From Pseudooceanicola sp. (GTDB taxonomy: Bacteria > Pseudomonadota > Alphaproteobacteria > Rhodobacterales > Rhodobacteraceae), in contig NZ_JARGNH010000014.1 in NCBI RefSeq assembly GCF_029213205.1, forward strand, positions 1 through 64,000: a stretch of 64,000 nucleotides of DNA, given 5' to 3'. Positions 52,877 through 61,302 of this stretch are shown piece by piece (position 1 is the first letter of the stretch; each line of letters opens with the position of its first letter). A program made the position numbers and the translations under genes. Under the pieces are notes generated by a model. That model did no database searches. It saw only the letters and a program-made list of their open reading frames with translations, and was not told the DNA's origin.

Positions 52877-54928
52877 CTATTCCGACAAATACCATTGCGC
52901 CGGCATATAGGGCAGCGTGCGGTAATATTCGTAGGATTGGGTCTTGAACTCGGGGAAGTTCTTCAGCGCGTTGCGGTGATAGATCACGTTGGGCGCCTGC
53001 ACGGTGCCGATGAACAGCAGGTTTTCGGCGGTGGCTTTTGCCAGACGAGCCCCCGCTGCGGCCTGTTCGGGCGATCCGGGGTTGGCCCCCTGGAACGCAT
53101 CCGCATCGGCCATCATCGTTTTCACCCAAGCCGGCGGCTCGACGCCATTGGCGCCTTTGCTGTCCACCCATTCGGCCCAGAGCATCCCGGTCCGGTGAGC
53201 AAAGTAGTTCTCGAACGGTGGCACGAACAATTCCTTGTTGCCCATCACGATCGCTGTCGGCTGGCCTTTTTCCCAGGCCCCGACATCCAGCTGGTTGGAG
53301 GATTGCGCCGAGCGATATTCATCCGGCGTCACCTCTTTCACCGTCGTCTGCACGCCGACGTCGGACCAGTATTGCGCAACCAGTTCGACAACTTCGCTGC
53401 CAATGCCCTGGGTGGCGAACTGGATGTTCAGCACCATCTTGCTGCCATTGGACAATTCGCGGAAACCGTCGCCATCCTTGTCGATCATGCCGATACCATC
53501 CAGCAGCGCCTTGGCGGCGTCGGGGTCGTAAGCGGCATAGAGTTTTTCAAGCGCGGAATCGACAAAGCTCGGGGTTGGCGAGAAGGCGACGAATTGCTTT
53601 GGCACGCCCTGACCAAAGAACGAGGTTTCGTTCAGCTCGTCCCGGTTGATCGCCAGCGACATCGCTTTGCGGAAGTCGAGATTGCCGAACAGCGCGCGCT
53701 TGGCCATATCCTCGCTGGTCACGTTGAACGAAAAGGTCGGCATCGCGATGGTCGGCGCCAATTGGACGGTGAAATCGCCCTTTTCCATATTGTCGAGCAG
53801 CAGCGGTGCGGCGGCCAGGGTCAGCGACTGCGATTTGTAGTCGACCTCGGCATTCACCAGTTTCAGCAGGCGCACCTCGTTGTCATTGGCATAAAGTTCG
53901 TCCTGGCGGCTGATATAGGGCAGCTGCTGGCCAATGGTGTCGACCATGAAGAAATAGGGGTTGGCGACCAGTTTGCGGCCTTCGGTCGTTTCCTGCACAT
54001 AGATGTGGGATTCAAGCGTCGGATAGGTGCCTTTGCCGAGGCAGGCGACCTTGTCGGCATTGTTCAGCATCGGCGTCGGCGTGTCGGTCCAGTCCGAATT
54101 GCCGTAATAGGCCGAAATCACCGAGAGGCCGGTGTCAAAGCCGCATTTCTGCGCCAGCGCATCGGCATCGGGGTTCAGATCCGGGTGATATTGCCCGAGG
54201 AAATGCTTGGGCTGGAACGCCTGGGCATAGATCGTGGCGAAACTGGCCAGCAGGCCGGGCTTGGGCGATGGCAGGTTAAAGACGACGGTTTCGGCGTCCG
54301 GGGTCTCAACCTCCATCCGCTTGTCGGCAACCAGCACATAGCCTTTCGGCTTTTCGATCACCTTGGAATCGAGCGCCAGGTTGTCATACCAGAACTTCAC
54401 ATCAGCCGAGGTGAACGGCGCGCCGTCCGACCACTTGTGGCCCTTGCGCAGCTTGAAAGTCAGCTGGGTGAAATCGTCGTTCCAGTCCCAGGATTTGGCG
54501 ACCATCGGCACAATGGTTTGCAGATCGTCGGAATAGCGCACCAGATTCACATGACGCACCGACAGGAAATCCGAGGTCCCGGCTTCGGTGGCATTGGACA
54601 GCGCATGGAAGGTGCCGCCGTATTTGCCCGTCGAGTCGTAGGGCACCACCACCAGCGGCTCTGCCGGCAGGCGATCGGCCAGGGCCGGAAGCGCCGGATT
54701 GCCGAGGATCTCAGCGTTCAGCGCCGCCATCTCCGGATTGCTGGAAAACTCCATCTTGCAATTGGCGGCGGTTTCGAAATCGGCCAGATCATATTGCTGG
54801 GGATAGCTGCCTGCGGCGACCCCGGCCATATCGGCCTGGGTGACGGCCGGGCAATTCGCCCAGGCGCCACTGCCCAAAAGGCAGGTGGCGGCGGCCGAAA
54901 TCAGCAGCGTTCGGGTGTGACGGGTCAT
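52877..54928 (-). CDS. ABC transporter substrate-binding protein, family 5 (Opp/Dpp type)
   Basis: This 683-residue secreted binding protein has a signal peptide (to about residue 29, SGAWANC). It is long for the family (usually 520-600), with an additional N-terminal region before the typical KYGGTFHALSN start of the first lobe. Family segments are PMVAKSWDWNDDFTQLTFKLRKGHKWSDGAPFTS (in parts) and RDELNETSFFGQG. The start at 54928 has GGAGGG upstream. Family 5 proteins bind peptides but also many other solutes. Context with a phosphonate monoester hydrolase suggests an organophosphorus ligand; peptides remain possible. Confidence 0.92.
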   Translation of the reverse strand: MTRHTRTLLISAAATCLLGSGAWANCPAVTQADMAGVAAGSYPQQYDLADFETAANCKMEFSSNPEMAALNAEILGNPALPALADRLPAEPLVVVPYDSTGKYGGTFHALSNATEAGTSDFLSVRHVNLVRYSDDLQTIVPMVAKSWDWNDDFTQLTFKLRKGHKWSDGAPFTSADVKFWYDNLALDSKVIEKPKGYVLVADKRMEVETPDAETVVFNLPSPKPGLLASFATIYAQAFQPKHFLGQYHPDLNPDADALAQKCGFDTGLSVISAYYGNSDWTDTPTPMLNNADKVACLGKGTYPTLESHIYVQETTEGRKLVANPYFFMVDTIGQQLPYISRQDELYANDNEVRLLKLVNAEVDYKSQSLTLAAAPLLLDNMEKGDFTVQLAPTIAMPTFSFNVTSEDMAKRALFGNLDFRKAMSLAINRDELNETSFFGQGVPKQFVAFSPTPSFVDSALEKLYAAYDPDAAKALLDGIGMIDKDGDGFRELSNGSKMVLNIQFATQGIGSEVVELVAQYWSDVGVQTTVKEVTPDEYRSAQSSNQLDVGAWEKGQPTAIVMGNKELFVPPFENYFAHRTGMLWAEWVDSKGANGVEPPAWVKTMMADADAFQGANPGSPEQAAAGARLAKATAENLLFIGTVQAPNVIYHRNALKNFPEFKTQSYEYYRTLPYMPAQWYLSE

Positions 54929-55272
54929 GGTTCCCTCCGTTCCTGTCGTAACCTGACCGGCTCTACCCGGCCCTTGTATCGAATTTGTAACGCTTAGAGA
55001 TACGAGCGCCGCATTGGGCACCGACCTCAGGGATGTTGCGCGGGGTTGTCTTGATCCGTCAAGCTTTCGCGAAAATTTCGACGCCTTTCGCCGGGTCACC
55101 TCTCAATTTCTGGGCATCCACGAAATCGGCGTCGCCCCGGGCGATCGAGCTATTGAGCCTGCCAATCCGGCACATTGGCAAAGCCTAAAACATGGTTCTG
55201 CAGCCTCGCCACAAGATATGGCTGATCCGGATTGACCCGCCTATGCTGCAAGAAACCCGAGAAAGGACCGCC
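54929..55272. other. 344-base divergent intergenic region
   Basis: This region separates the Opp-type operon from the iron-ADH-like gene. It contains a GTATC...GATAC inverted repeat with an 18-base spacer (about 54977-55004) and a hairpin-like CCGGCTCTACCCGG near 54957. Promoters for both operons should be here, but no convincing -35/-10 pair stands out. Confidence 0.5.
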
Positions 55273-56484
55273 ATGCCTCGCCAGATCAGCCATGACTTCC
55301 GTGCCGTCAGCCGCCCCCTCCGCCTGCACAGCGGCAACGGCGCGCTTGAACAGCTGGGGCCGGAACTGGCCCGCGCCGGGATCAACCGGGCACTGCTGAT
55401 TACCGGGCGGTCGCTGGCCGAGGGCACGGATCTGGTCGACCGGATGCAGGCGTCGGCAGAGGGCCGGATCGCCGCAGTCTTTGGCGCGATGCGCAAGGAC
55501 ACGCCACTGCCCGATGTGCAGGCGGCCACCGCGCTGGCGCGTGAGGTCGATGCCGACGGGCTGATCGCGTTGGGCGGCGGCAGTGTCATCCAGGGGGCAA
55601 GGGTCACCGCGATCCTGCTGGCCGAAACCGGCACCCCTGAGGCGCTGGCGACGCAATATCCCGATGACGGCCCGGCGATCAGCCCGCGGCTGCTGGCGCC
55701 GAAACTGCCGATCTTCAACGCGCTGACCATCGGCACCACCGCCCAGGATCGGGGCGGATCGCCGGTCAAGGCGCCGGAATTGGGCCGTCGGCTGGAATAT
55801 TTCGATCCCAAGACCCGCCCCGCCGCGCTGTTCTGGGACCGCGATGCGCTGGCCACCGCGCCCGAGTCGATGCTGCGCGCCACCGTCGCGATGACCTATT
55901 GGCGCGCCCTGCTCGACATGGGCGCCAGCACCGCCAACGTGCTGGCCGATCTGAACCGCGCGCAGGTCTGGACCCTGACCAAGGGGATGCAGCGGGCGCT
56001 GGCCGCCGGTGATGACGGTGATGCACTGCGCGGCGATCTCTGCGTTGCCACCTGGCTGCAGAACCGAGCCGTCGATGACGGCGCCCGACCGGTGGAAACC
56101 TGGGTGTCGCGGCTGACCTATGCGTTTTCGGTGGCGCTGTTTCATCAGCATGGCGATCTGGCACAGGGCGCCGCAACCTCGGCACTCGCCCCGTCGATCC
56201 TGCGCGAAATGGGCGCCCGCGACCCCGCCGCGATGGCGGGCATGGCCGAAGCTCTGAGCATCGAGGGCCGCGCCGCCGCCGACCTGCCGCAGGTGATTGC
56301 CGACCGCCTCACCAGCGACCTTGCCGCCCTTGGCCATGCCACCGACCTGACCGCCCTTGGCATTTCGCCGGACGGCGTCACTGCGATGCTCGACAATGCG
56401 ATGTCGAATTTCAACGCCGACCCGCGCCGCGAGTTCCGCCGCGAACGTGACCGACTGGCTGAGGTTCTGGCCGCCTGCTGGTAG
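55273..56484 (+). CDS. iron-containing alcohol dehydrogenase-fold protein with degenerate active site
   Basis: This 403-residue protein follows the layout of group III (iron-type) alcohol dehydrogenases: an N-terminal Rossmann-like domain and a helical C-terminal domain. Key motifs are altered. The NAD-binding GGGSxxDxAK reads GGGSVIQGAR, the TTxGTGSE loop reads TIGTTAQDR, and the Asp-x3-His metal pair expected in the 'DALxHAxE' helix is absent (MTYWRALLDMG). The late His region reads FHQHGDLAQGAATS, with Gln in place of the final metal His. It may have lost iron/NAD redox activity or acquired another function. The start at 55273 has AAAGGA upstream. Confidence 0.75.
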   Translation: MPRQISHDFRAVSRPLRLHSGNGALEQLGPELARAGINRALLITGRSLAEGTDLVDRMQASAEGRIAAVFGAMRKDTPLPDVQAATALAREVDADGLIALGGGSVIQGARVTAILLAETGTPEALATQYPDDGPAISPRLLAPKLPIFNALTIGTTAQDRGGSPVKAPELGRRLEYFDPKTRPAALFWDRDALATAPESMLRATVAMTYWRALLDMGASTANVLADLNRAQVWTLTKGMQRALAAGDDGDALRGDLCVATWLQNRAVDDGARPVETWVSRLTYAFSVALFHQHGDLAQGAATSALAPSILREMGARDPAAMAGMAEALSIEGRAAADLPQVIADRLTSDLAALGHATDLTALGISPDGVTAMLDNAMSNFNADPRREFRRERDRLAEVLAACW

Positions 56485-56706
56485 GCTTATCCCGATATCT
56501 GTCATTCACCGGGCAAACCGGATTGACGACTTTACAAGTGACCGACCGGCAGGTTGAATATCGACCATGCCACGTTGCTGCCAAAGCAGGCCGTCGGATT
56601 GCGACGCCCTGCACGGCTTGGGAGCGCGGCAATGGTTTACCAATTTGTCGCCGGCCGGGCCACCGCCCGCCCGTCGCGAAACGCCGAAAAAGGAAGGTCG
56701 AAACCG

Positions 56707-57894
56707 ATGAACGCCCAGGACAGTCAACTGGCTGCCTTCCGTGCCGAAGCACGGGAATGGTTAGCCAAGAATTTCCCCAAAAGCCTGACCGGCAAACGCG
56801 ACGTGTTGATGGATATCGCACCGCGCTACCCCGAGGGTGAGGATTGGGCCGCGTGGAAAACCGCGATGGGCGACAAGGGTTGGGGCACCCCGACCTGGCC
56901 GACCGAATATGGCGCCGGCGGGCTGAGCCGCCAAGAGGCCATGATCCTGGACGATGAGATCGAGCGCATCGGCGCCTTCAACCCAATCGTCGGCATGGGC
57001 GTCAACATGCTTGGACCGACGCTGCTGGAATTCGGCACCGACGAACAGCGGGCCCAGCACCTGCCGCTGGTGGTGCGTGGCGCGGTGAACTGGTGCCAGG
57101 GTTATTCCGAGCCGGGCGCCGGGTCTGACCTCGCCTCGCTGAAAACCAAGGCCGAGGACAAGGGCGACCATTACCTGGTCAACGGTCAGAAAATCTGGAC
57201 CTCCGGTTCGATGTATGCCGATTGGTGTTTCTGCCTGGTGCGGACCTCGAATGATCACAAGCACGAGGGTATCTCGTTCCTGCTGATCGACATGCACAGC
57301 CCCGGCGTCGAAGTCCGCCCGATCACCCTGATTTCCGGCAAACAGACCTTTGCCGAGGTGTTCTTTACCGATGTGAAAGTCGAAAAGGGCAACCTGGTCG
57401 GCGACCTGCGGCAGGGCTGGACCATCGCCAAGCGGCTGATGCAGCACGAACGGAACGGCATCGGCGCCCGCAAGGTTTCGGTCGGTGAACTGCGCCCGGT
57501 GCATGAGGTGGCCAAGGAATACATCGGCACCGACGACCAGGGCCGACTGTCGGATTATGACCTGCGCGCCCGGATCGCCCGCCACCAGATGTGGGAACGC
57601 GCCCAGCGCCTGACCGTCGCGCGCGTCGTCGAGGAATCAAAACAGGGGCCGTCCGAGGCGACCTCGGTGATGAAAAACGCGGGCTCGGTCTCGATCCAGA
57701 CCCGCGAAGAGCTGCTGATGGAGATCATGGGCAATCGTGGCATCGGCTGGGAGGGCGACGACTATCTGCCTGTCGAAATAGAACAGACTCGTCAGATGCT
57801 GCAGAACAAGGCCAACTCGATCTACGGCGGCACCTACGAAATCCAGGCCAACATTATTTCAAAACGCATCCTCGGGATGCTGGACCACCAGTAG
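56707..57894 (+). CDS. acyl-CoA dehydrogenase (first subunit of a paired system)
   Basis: This 395-residue FAD-dependent acyl-CoA dehydrogenase has an N-terminal helical domain, the flavin-contact segment WCQGYSEPGAGSDLASLKTKAE, a beta domain (NGQKIWTSGSMYADW) and the C-terminal IYGGTYEIQANIISKRILG. The WPTEYGAGGLS and GEDWAAWK segments are typical of the long-chain/side-chain group. The ATG at 56707 follows AAAGGAAGG; the track start at 56554 is unsupported. A second, shorter acyl-CoA dehydrogenase gene follows after 12 bases, the arrangement of heteromeric enzymes that handle bulky side chains such as those of steroids. Confidence 0.9.
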   Translation: MNAQDSQLAAFRAEAREWLAKNFPKSLTGKRDVLMDIAPRYPEGEDWAAWKTAMGDKGWGTPTWPTEYGAGGLSRQEAMILDDEIERIGAFNPIVGMGVNMLGPTLLEFGTDEQRAQHLPLVVRGAVNWCQGYSEPGAGSDLASLKTKAEDKGDHYLVNGQKIWTSGSMYADWCFCLVRTSNDHKHEGISFLLIDMHSPGVEVRPITLISGKQTFAEVFFTDVKVEKGNLVGDLRQGWTIAKRLMQHERNGIGARKVSVGELRPVHEVAKEYIGTDDQGRLSDYDLRARIARHQMWERAQRLTVARVVEESKQGPSEATSVMKNAGSVSIQTREELLMEIMGNRGIGWEGDDYLPVEIEQTRQMLQNKANSIYGGTYEIQANIISKRILGMLDHQ

Positions 57895-57906
57895 GGAGGG
57901 GCGACC

Positions 57907-59037
57907 ATGGCTGTATTGACAGAAGAACAACAAATGCTGCGCGACGGAGCGCAGGAATGGGTGAGCAAACGCGCACCGGTCTCAGCGTTCCGCGCCACCC
58001 GCGACAGCGGTGCGGTGTTCGACCCCGCGCTCTGGAAAGAGATCGCCGAAATGGGCTGGGCCGGGATGGTCGTACCCGAGGCGCAGGGCGGATCGGATTT
58101 TGGCCTGACCGGCATGGGTCTGGTGCTTGAGGAAATGGGCAAGACGCTGGTCGCCTCGCCGCTGTTCATCTCGGGGCTGGTTGCGGCAAGCGCGATCAAG
58201 AGCATCGGCAATGATGCTCAGAAAGCCGACTGGCTGACGAAAATCGCCGATGGCTCGGCAATCGTGACCCTGGCAATTGATGAGGGCACCCGCCACAACA
58301 CCGCCCAAACCGCGATGCAAGCGCAAGCTGATGGCGACGGCTTCACCCTGTCCGGCACCAAGGTGCAGGTCATTGAAGGCATTGCCGCCGATGCGTTCCT
58401 GGTGCTGGCGCGAACCTCTGGCGCCGCCGGCGACACCGATGGGCTGACCCTGTTCCTGGTGCCCGCAAACAGCGCCGGGATCACCCGGACACAACTCAAG
58501 ACCTTTGATTCTCGCGGTCACGCCAAGGTGGTGTTCGACGGTGTTAAGGTCGGCAAGGACGCGGTTGTCGGCACAATCGGCGGCGCCCATGCCCCGCTGG
58601 AAAAAGTGCTGGATGTGGCACGGGTCGGCATCGCCTGCGAAATGCTGGGGCTTTGCCAACAAGCCTTTGATACCACTTTGGAATATCTGAAAACCCGGGT
58701 GCAGTTCAACACCATTCTGGCACAGTTCCAGGCGCTTCAGCACCGGATGGCGGATCTGTTCATGGAGTTGCAACTGGCGCGTTCGGTCATCGAACATGCG
58801 GTGCGTGAGATCGACGCGGGCGGCGACGGCGCCGAAGAGGCGGCGATCCTGGCCAAGGGCTTTGTCGGCGACGTGGCAAACAAGATGTCGCGGCAGATGA
58901 TTCAGCTGCACGGCGGTATCGGTATGACCGACCAATATGACGCCGGGTTCTACATCAAGCGCTCGCGGGTGCTGGAAGCGACCTTTGGCAATCAGTCCCA
59001 GCAGAGCGAACGCTGGGCAAATCTGCACGACTATTGA
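57907..59037 (+). CDS. acyl-CoA dehydrogenase (second subunit)
   Basis: This 376-residue acyl-CoA dehydrogenase-fold protein has an N-terminal domain (MLRDGAQEWVSKRAPV), GMVVPEAQGGSDFGLTGMG, a flavin/linker region and C-terminal MIQLHGGIGMTDQYDAGFY. Compared with its neighbour it is shorter and more divergent in the middle domain. In heterotetrameric alpha2beta2 enzymes one subunit supplies the catalytic Glu and the other completes the FAD site; which is which here cannot be decided by eye. The ribosome site is GGGAGGGG. A MaoC gene follows after 12 bases. Confidence 0.9.
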   Translation: MAVLTEEQQMLRDGAQEWVSKRAPVSAFRATRDSGAVFDPALWKEIAEMGWAGMVVPEAQGGSDFGLTGMGLVLEEMGKTLVASPLFISGLVAASAIKSIGNDAQKADWLTKIADGSAIVTLAIDEGTRHNTAQTAMQAQADGDGFTLSGTKVQVIEGIAADAFLVLARTSGAAGDTDGLTLFLVPANSAGITRTQLKTFDSRGHAKVVFDGVKVGKDAVVGTIGGAHAPLEKVLDVARVGIACEMLGLCQQAFDTTLEYLKTRVQFNTILAQFQALQHRMADLFMELQLARSVIEHAVREIDAGGDGAEEAAILAKGFVGDVANKMSRQMIQLHGGIGMTDQYDAGFYIKRSRVLEATFGNQSQQSERWANLHDY

Positions 59038-59049
59038 GGAGAAACCGAC

Positions 59050-59913
59050 ATGGGTGTTCCCTATCCCGACCTGCTTGAGATGAGCTCAAAAGGTGACGAT
59101 TGTTCTTATACCGACCGCGAGGTCATGCTCTATGCGCTTGGCATCGGCATGGGTGAGGATCCGCTGGGTGACGATGAGCTGGCTTTCGTCAACGAAGGCT
59201 GGCTGACCGCCCGCGATCCGCAACTGAAAGTGGTGCCGACCTTCGCCAGCGCCTTTGGCTATTCCTCGCGCCCCCCGGCCCTTCCGTTGAACCGGGTCAA
59301 GGTGGTCGATGCGGCCCGTGACATCCTGTTCCACAAGCCATTGCCGATTGCCGCCAAGGTGTCAGCCGACAGCAGCTATATCGGCGCCTGGGACAAAGGC
59401 GACAAGGGCGCGATCATCCAGCGCGAAACCGTGGTCCGCGACGCCTCGGGCGATCCGGTCTGCACCATTCGCGGGATGAGCTTTGCCCGCGGCGACGGCC
59501 ATTTCGGTGGCCCGACCAATGGCGCGCCGGAACCGCATCCCACCCCGGACCGGGCCCCGGACATGAGCGTGGATATCACCACGCGGGACAATCAGGCGCT
59601 GATTTTCCGCCTGTCCGGTGACCGTAACCCGCTGCATTCGGACCCGGAATTCGGGCGCAAGGCCGGGTTCGACAAACCGATCCTGCACGGCATGTGCACC
59701 TATGGCATCACCTGCCGGGCGGTGCTGTCGACCTATGCCGACTGGGATCCCAACGCCTTTCGCCGCCATGCCGCACAATTCCGCGCGCCGGTCTATCCCG
59801 GCGAAACAATCACCGTGGACATGTGGAAAGACGGCGGCACCATCAGCTTTGAGGCACATGTCAAGGCACGCGGCGTGACCGTGGTGAAACACGGGCTGAC
59901 CGAACTCGGTTAA
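59050..59913 (+). CDS. MaoC-family double-hotdog enoyl-CoA hydratase
   Basis: This 287-residue (R)-specific 2-enoyl-CoA hydratase has two hotdog halves, like the hydratase part of peroxisomal multifunctional enzyme type 2. The catalytic hydratase-2 motif is in the C-terminal half: LSGDRNPLHSDPEFGRKAGF (Asp, Asn, His) followed by ILHGMCTYG. The N-terminal half (YTDREVMLYALGIGMGEDP) binds the acyl chain. It lies between the acyl-CoA dehydrogenase pair and the SDR, giving consecutive beta-oxidation steps in one operon. Confidence 0.92.
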   Translation: MGVPYPDLLEMSSKGDDCSYTDREVMLYALGIGMGEDPLGDDELAFVNEGWLTARDPQLKVVPTFASAFGYSSRPPALPLNRVKVVDAARDILFHKPLPIAAKVSADSSYIGAWDKGDKGAIIQRETVVRDASGDPVCTIRGMSFARGDGHFGGPTNGAPEPHPTPDRAPDMSVDITTRDNQALIFRLSGDRNPLHSDPEFGRKAGFDKPILHGMCTYGITCRAVLSTYADWDPNAFRRHAAQFRAPVYPGETITVDMWKDGGTISFEAHVKARGVTVVKHGLTELG

Positions 59914-59954
59914 GCACCCAACAGCAAATTCAAACCAATCTAAACGGAGGAAAC

Positions 59955-60821
59955 ATGGGACTTCTTGACGGCAAGGTTGCCATCATCACCGGGGCGGGCA
60001 ACGGCCTCGGCGCGGCATATGCGAAACTCTTTGCAGCTGAGGGCTGTAAGGTTCTGGTCAATGATCTGGGCGGCGCCCGCGACGGCTCCGGCGCGTCGAT
60101 CGGCGCGGCACAGGCGGTGGTGAACGAAATCACCGCAGCCGGTGGCACCGCCATCGCCAATGGCAATGACGTCTCCAGCATGGAAGGCGGCCAGGCGATT
60201 TTCGATCAGGCCATCGGCGAATGGGGCAAAGTTGACATCCTGATCAACAACGCCGGGATCCTGCGCGACGAGACCTTCCACAAAGGCACCGAAGAGAACT
60301 GGGATCTGGTGCTCAAGGTGCACCTCAAGGGCACCTATTGCTGCACCAAACCGGTCTGGAAATGGATGCGCGACAATGGTGGCGGCGTCGTGGTCAACAC
60401 CACCTCGACCTCGGGTCTCCTGGGCAACTTCGGCCAGACCAACTATGGCGCGGCCAAGGCCGGGATCGCTGGCCTGACCCGCAACCTAGCCATCGAAGGG
60501 CGCAAATACGGGATCCGCGTCTGGGGCATGTCACCCGGCGCGTTGACCCGGATGACCTCGGATCTGCCGCGGTATCGCGAAATGGCCGAAAGCGGTGAGG
60601 AGTTCCCGGTGACGGGCCAGCCCGACACCATCGCCCAGGCGATGCTCTACATGTGTTCGGACCTCTCCGGCGATCAGACCGGCAAGTTCATGCATGTCGC
60701 CCGTCAGGGCGTGGCCGAGCTGAAGGTCATGCGCTCCGATGGCTGGGAACCGACCCATGCCTATACCGCGCAGGAAATTGCCGACAATTACGACAAAGTG
60801 TTCTTTCCCGACGCCTCCTGA
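59955..60821 (+). CDS. SDR-family 3-hydroxyacyl-CoA dehydrogenase-like (HSD17B4 type)
   Basis: This 288-residue short-chain dehydrogenase has the cofactor motif ITGAGNGLGAAYA, NNAGIL and active-site Ser and Tyr-x3-Lys in TSTSGLLGNFGQTNYGAAKAG. The N-terminal VLVNDLGGARDGSG segment matches the dehydrogenase domain of multifunctional enzyme type 2, which oxidises (R)-3-hydroxyacyl-CoA. It has a strong ribosome site (GGAGGAAAC). It is the last gene of the operon, ended by a clear terminator. Thiolase and CoA ligase are not in the window. Confidence 0.92.
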   Translation: MGLLDGKVAIITGAGNGLGAAYAKLFAAEGCKVLVNDLGGARDGSGASIGAAQAVVNEITAAGGTAIANGNDVSSMEGGQAIFDQAIGEWGKVDILINNAGILRDETFHKGTEENWDLVLKVHLKGTYCCTKPVWKWMRDNGGGVVVNTTSTSGLLGNFGQTNYGAAKAGIAGLTRNLAIEGRKYGIRVWGMSPGALTRMTSDLPRYREMAESGEEFPVTGQPDTIAQAMLYMCSDLSGDQTGKFMHVARQGVAELKVMRSDGWEPTHAYTAQEIADNYDKVFFPDAS

Positions 60822-60843
60822 GGCGACACGGATAAGCTGACGA

Positions 60844-60876
60844 CAAAGGGGCGCCTGCGGCGCCCCTTTGATTTTT
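60844..60876 (+). terminator. intrinsic terminator of the beta-oxidation operon
   Basis: AAAGGGGCGCC pairs with GGCGCCCCTTT around a short loop, followed by GATTTTTTG. It lies 22 bases after the SDR stop. This is the best intrinsic terminator in the window. Confidence 0.9.
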
Positions 60877-60909
60877 TGCGGTGATACCGATGGATGTTCC
60901 CGGGCGCCC

Positions 60910-61254
60910 ATGACATCCAGCGCCCGACACCGTCCCCCCGAACCGGAGCTCAAACAGACCGTGGAGCCTGCCGATCTGCCGCGCGGCCTGTTCTGGGGTA
61001 TGCTCACCGGCCTCACCTCGTTCAATTCGCATTCCGACACGCCGCTGTTCCAGACCTATGTGCTGTCGCAAAAGCCGCCCGAGCAGACATTTGCCGCGAC
61101 CACGACCCTGACCTTTGCTGCGATCAACCGGGCGGAACGGGTCCATGTGCGGCAGCTCCAGATTGCGCTGTTGTTGCCGTCGTTGCGGTTGATCTGGCAC
61201 GAGATCGCCCGGCTGAGTCAAGCCTCAGCCTGGCCGTGCCTCCGATGCGGTTAA
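60910..61254 (+). pseudogene. remnant of a TauE/SafE family permease gene
   Basis: The 114-codon frame contains LPRGLFWGMLTGLTSFNSHS, then DTPLFQTYVLSQ and TFAATTTLTFAAINRAERV. These match in order the central segment of TauE/SafE proteins (GLFWGTLTGFTSFxSHSGxPPFQVYVLP and FAGTTTIFFAxxN). The preceding four helices and the last part of the protein are missing, and after LLLPSLRLIWHEI similarity fades. A complete protein needs about 250 residues. It directly follows the operon terminator. Most likely it is a decayed gene; a small expressed fragment cannot be excluded. The intact TauE/SafE gene at 25 kb is a separate family member. Confidence 0.65.
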
Positions 61255-61302
61255 CCTCTTGTCAACTCTGTGCCCCCTAGGCTGATTCGATGGGGGGTCA
61301 GC

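Noticed and set aside
52895-54997. 700-residue plus-strand ORF opposite the binding-protein gene
   Set aside because: Antisense shadow of a well-supported family 5 binding protein.
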